The notes under the pieces are model-generated. The model saw only the letters and a list, made by a program, of their open reading frames with translations. It ran no database searches and was not told where the DNA came from. Shown in pieces: positions 5,873-7,097 of a stretch of 7,097 nucleotides of DNA. The DNA lies in NCBI GenBank assembly GCA_019347645.1, contig JAHWKZ010000075.1, positions 1 to 7,097 of the forward strand, written 5' to 3'. How positions within the stretch are numbered: the stretch's first letter is position 1; each line of letters opens with the position of its first letter. The position numbers and the translations under genes were made by a program. This DNA comes from Gemmatimonadota bacterium (lineage in GTDB: Bacteria > Gemmatimonadota > Gemmatimonadetes > JACCXV01 > JAHWKZ01).

Positions 5873-7096
5873 TCATTCGACGAAGCTCGTCTCGCGCAGG
5901 ACCTCGTCCAGCGTCGTCATCCCGCGCTTCATCTTCTGGAGTCCATCGCGCCGGAGGGTGATCATCCCGTCGGCGAGCGCCTGCTCGAGGATCTCCGCGG
6001 TGCCGGCGTGATTGGTGATCAGGTGCTTCATGGCATTGGAGATCGGCATCACCTCGTAGAGTCCCACCCGCCCCCTGTAGCCCGTATCGTCGCAGTTCGA
6101 GCACCCCCCGCCTTCGTAGAAGTCGTGGTCGAGGTCGTCCTCGGGGAGGCCGGCCTCGATCAACGCCTCCGCCGGATAGCCCCGCGGCGCCTTGCACTCA
6201 CCACAGATCCGCCGTACCAGACGTTGCGCGACGATGCAGTTGAGGGCGCTGGCGACCAGGAAGGGCTGGAGCCCCATGTCGATCATGCGGTTGACCGTCG
6301 ACGGGGCGTCGTTGGTATGGATCGTGGAGAGGACCAGGTGGCCGGTCAGGGCCGCCTTGATGGCGATCGAGCCGGTCTCGACGTCCCGGATCTCGCCGAC
6401 CATGACGATGTTCGGGTCCTGACGCAGGAAGGCGCGCAGGGCGGCCGCGAAATCGAGCCCCACCTCCTCGTTCACGTGGACCTGGTTGATCCCCTCCAGG
6501 TTGTACTCGACCGGATCCTCCGCCGTCATGATGTTGACGCCGGGCTGGTTGAGCCGGGTCAGGGCGGAGTAGAGGGAGGTCGTCTTCCCGGATCCGGTCG
6601 GCCCGGTCACCAGCACGATCCCGTACGGCGCCTCGATGGCCTTCAGGAACGTGTCGAGGCCGTTCTCCGGAAAGCCGAGCTTCTCGAGGTCGAGCGAGAG
6701 GTTGCTCTTGTCGAGGATGCGGAGCACGATCTTCTCGCCGAAGAGCGTGGGGAGCGTCGAGACGCGGAAATCGATCACCCGCTGGCCCATCTTCATCTTG
6801 ATGCGGCCGTCCTGGGGGATCCGACGCTCGGCGATGTTCAGGTCCGAGAGGATCTTGATCCGAGAGATGATGGCCGCCTTCATCTTCAGCGGCGGCTCGA
6901 TCATCTCGCGGAGCACGCCGTCGATCCGGTAGCGCAGCCCGAACCCGGCCGCGGCGATCATGTCGTCGGGTTGGGTCAGCCCCGGGTCGCCCCGGCGCTC
7001 CGCCTCGTCGACCACCAACTCCGCCTGCGTCGCGATATCCCTGTGCTCGCGTCCCTCCAGCGGGGCGCTGCGGTCCGGCGTCCCCGTGTAGGTGAT
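5873..7096 (-). CDS. pilB: Type IV pilus extension ATPase PilB (5' end missing)
   Basis: This partial PilB/GspE-family ATPase energises pilus assembly from the cytoplasmic face. The frame is open to the window edge, giving 407 residues; the complete protein would usually be about 560-600. In this partial numbering it shows RYRIDGVLRE (55-64), Walker A GPTGSGKTT (165-173), the Asp-box TAEDPVEY (191-198), Walker B IVMVGEIRD (230-238), the His-box TIHTNDA (258-264) and a zinc-binding four-cysteine knuckle (Cys298, Cys301, Cys332, Cys335), absent from PilT. Residues before about 49 do not match: the conserved SDIHIEP motif that should precede RYRIDG by about 10-15 residues is missing and unrelated sequence stands there, with the change near a GATC at 6956-6959. 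A TTG at 7018 could open a shorter frame, but it is not a credible start. It lies first in a pilB-pilT-pilC operon. GspE is the less likely alternative. Confidence 0.92.
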   Translation of the reverse strand: MTYTGTPDRSAPLEGREHRDIATQAELVVDEAERRGDPGLTQPDDMIAAAGFGLRYRIDGVLREMIEPPLKMKAAIISRIKILSDLNIAERRIPQDGRIKMKMGQRVIDFRVSTLPTLFGEKIVLRILDKSNLSLDLEKLGFPENGLDTFLKAIEAPYGIVLVTGPTGSGKTTSLYSALTRLNQPGVNIMTAEDPVEYNLEGINQVHVNEEVGLDFAAALRAFLRQDPNIVMVGEIRDVETGSIAIKAALTGHLVLSTIHTNDAPSTVNRMIDMGLQPFLVASALNCIVAQRLVRRICGECKAPRGYPAEALIEAGLPEDDLDHDFYEGGGCSNCDDTGYRGRVGLYEVMPISNAMKHLITNHAGTAEILEQALADGMITLRRDGLQKMKRGMTTLDEVLRETSFVE

Positions 7097-7097
7097 G
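6960..7097 (-). other. Segment in frame with pilB but not resembling PilB
   Basis: The minus-strand translation here begins ITYTGTPDRSAPLEGREH and continues through RRGDPGLTQPDDM before joining PilB at residue 47 or so. Third positions are GC-rich in this frame, so it looks like real coding DNA, but I cannot place it in the PilB/GspE N-terminal region or name another family. It starts at the GATC at 6956-6959, which mirrors the situation at the left end of the window. It may be a foreign piece joined at that site, or a strongly divergent PilB stretch. Confidence 0.35.

Noticed and set aside
1..7097. CRISPR array, tRNA, rRNA or insertion sequence
   Set aside because: I saw no regular direct repeats with spacers, no cloverleaf or rRNA-like stretches, and no transposase or flanking terminal repeats.

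Overview
The window is a GC-rich (roughly two-thirds G+C), almost fully coding stretch. All recognised genes lie on the minus strand, so it is read from right to left. Nearly every third codon position in the real frames is G or C, which opens many long antisense and off-frame reading frames that I treat as shadows. The type IV pilus genes and an apparent export signal on the peptidase point to a Gram-negative bacterium. The style would fit Gemmatimonadota, Acidobacteriota, Eisenbacteria-like lineages or a delta-proteobacterial group, but nothing here fixes the phylum.

Right part (3484-7097): a type IV pilus motor cluster in the order pilB-pilT-pilC. The gaps are 16 and 17 bases and each downstream gene has its own strong ribosome binding site, so this looks like one operon. 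PilB (extension ATPase) runs off the right edge. PilT (retraction ATPase) is split by a single extra base exactly at its Walker B motif. PilC (inner-membrane platform) is intact. Together they would drive assembly and disassembly of the pilus fibre; no pilin, secretin or alignment genes are in view.

Middle (3139-3483): the only gap longer than 300 bases. It holds a strong two-stem hairpin 45 bases after pilC that probably ends the pil transcript, a patch of GCGAAG repeats with competing hairpins, and a small AT-richer spot that could be a promoter for the next gene.

Left-centre (392-3138): amrS, the radical SAM member of the AmmeMemoRadiSam set, followed by an exported M28-family zinc peptidase with an inserted PA-like region. 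Both look intact. The usual amrS partners (MEMO1-like and AMMECR1-like proteins) are not in the window.

Left end (1-283): the first 38 or so codons of a DJ-1/PfpI-family protein with an excellent ribosome binding site. They then pass in frame into an unrelated glycine/alanine-rich, beta-helix-like sequence. The change falls at a GATC. At the right end, PilB also loses its family resemblance at a GATC (6956-6959), and base 1 of the window starts with GATC. The two ends may therefore be foreign pieces joined at Sau3AI/MboI-type sites (clone, proximity-ligation or assembly chimera) rather than real gene fusions.

I see no convincing new defence, mobile or biosynthetic system. The observations most worth checking are the pilT frameshift, the two GATC-associated discontinuities and the structured intergenic region.
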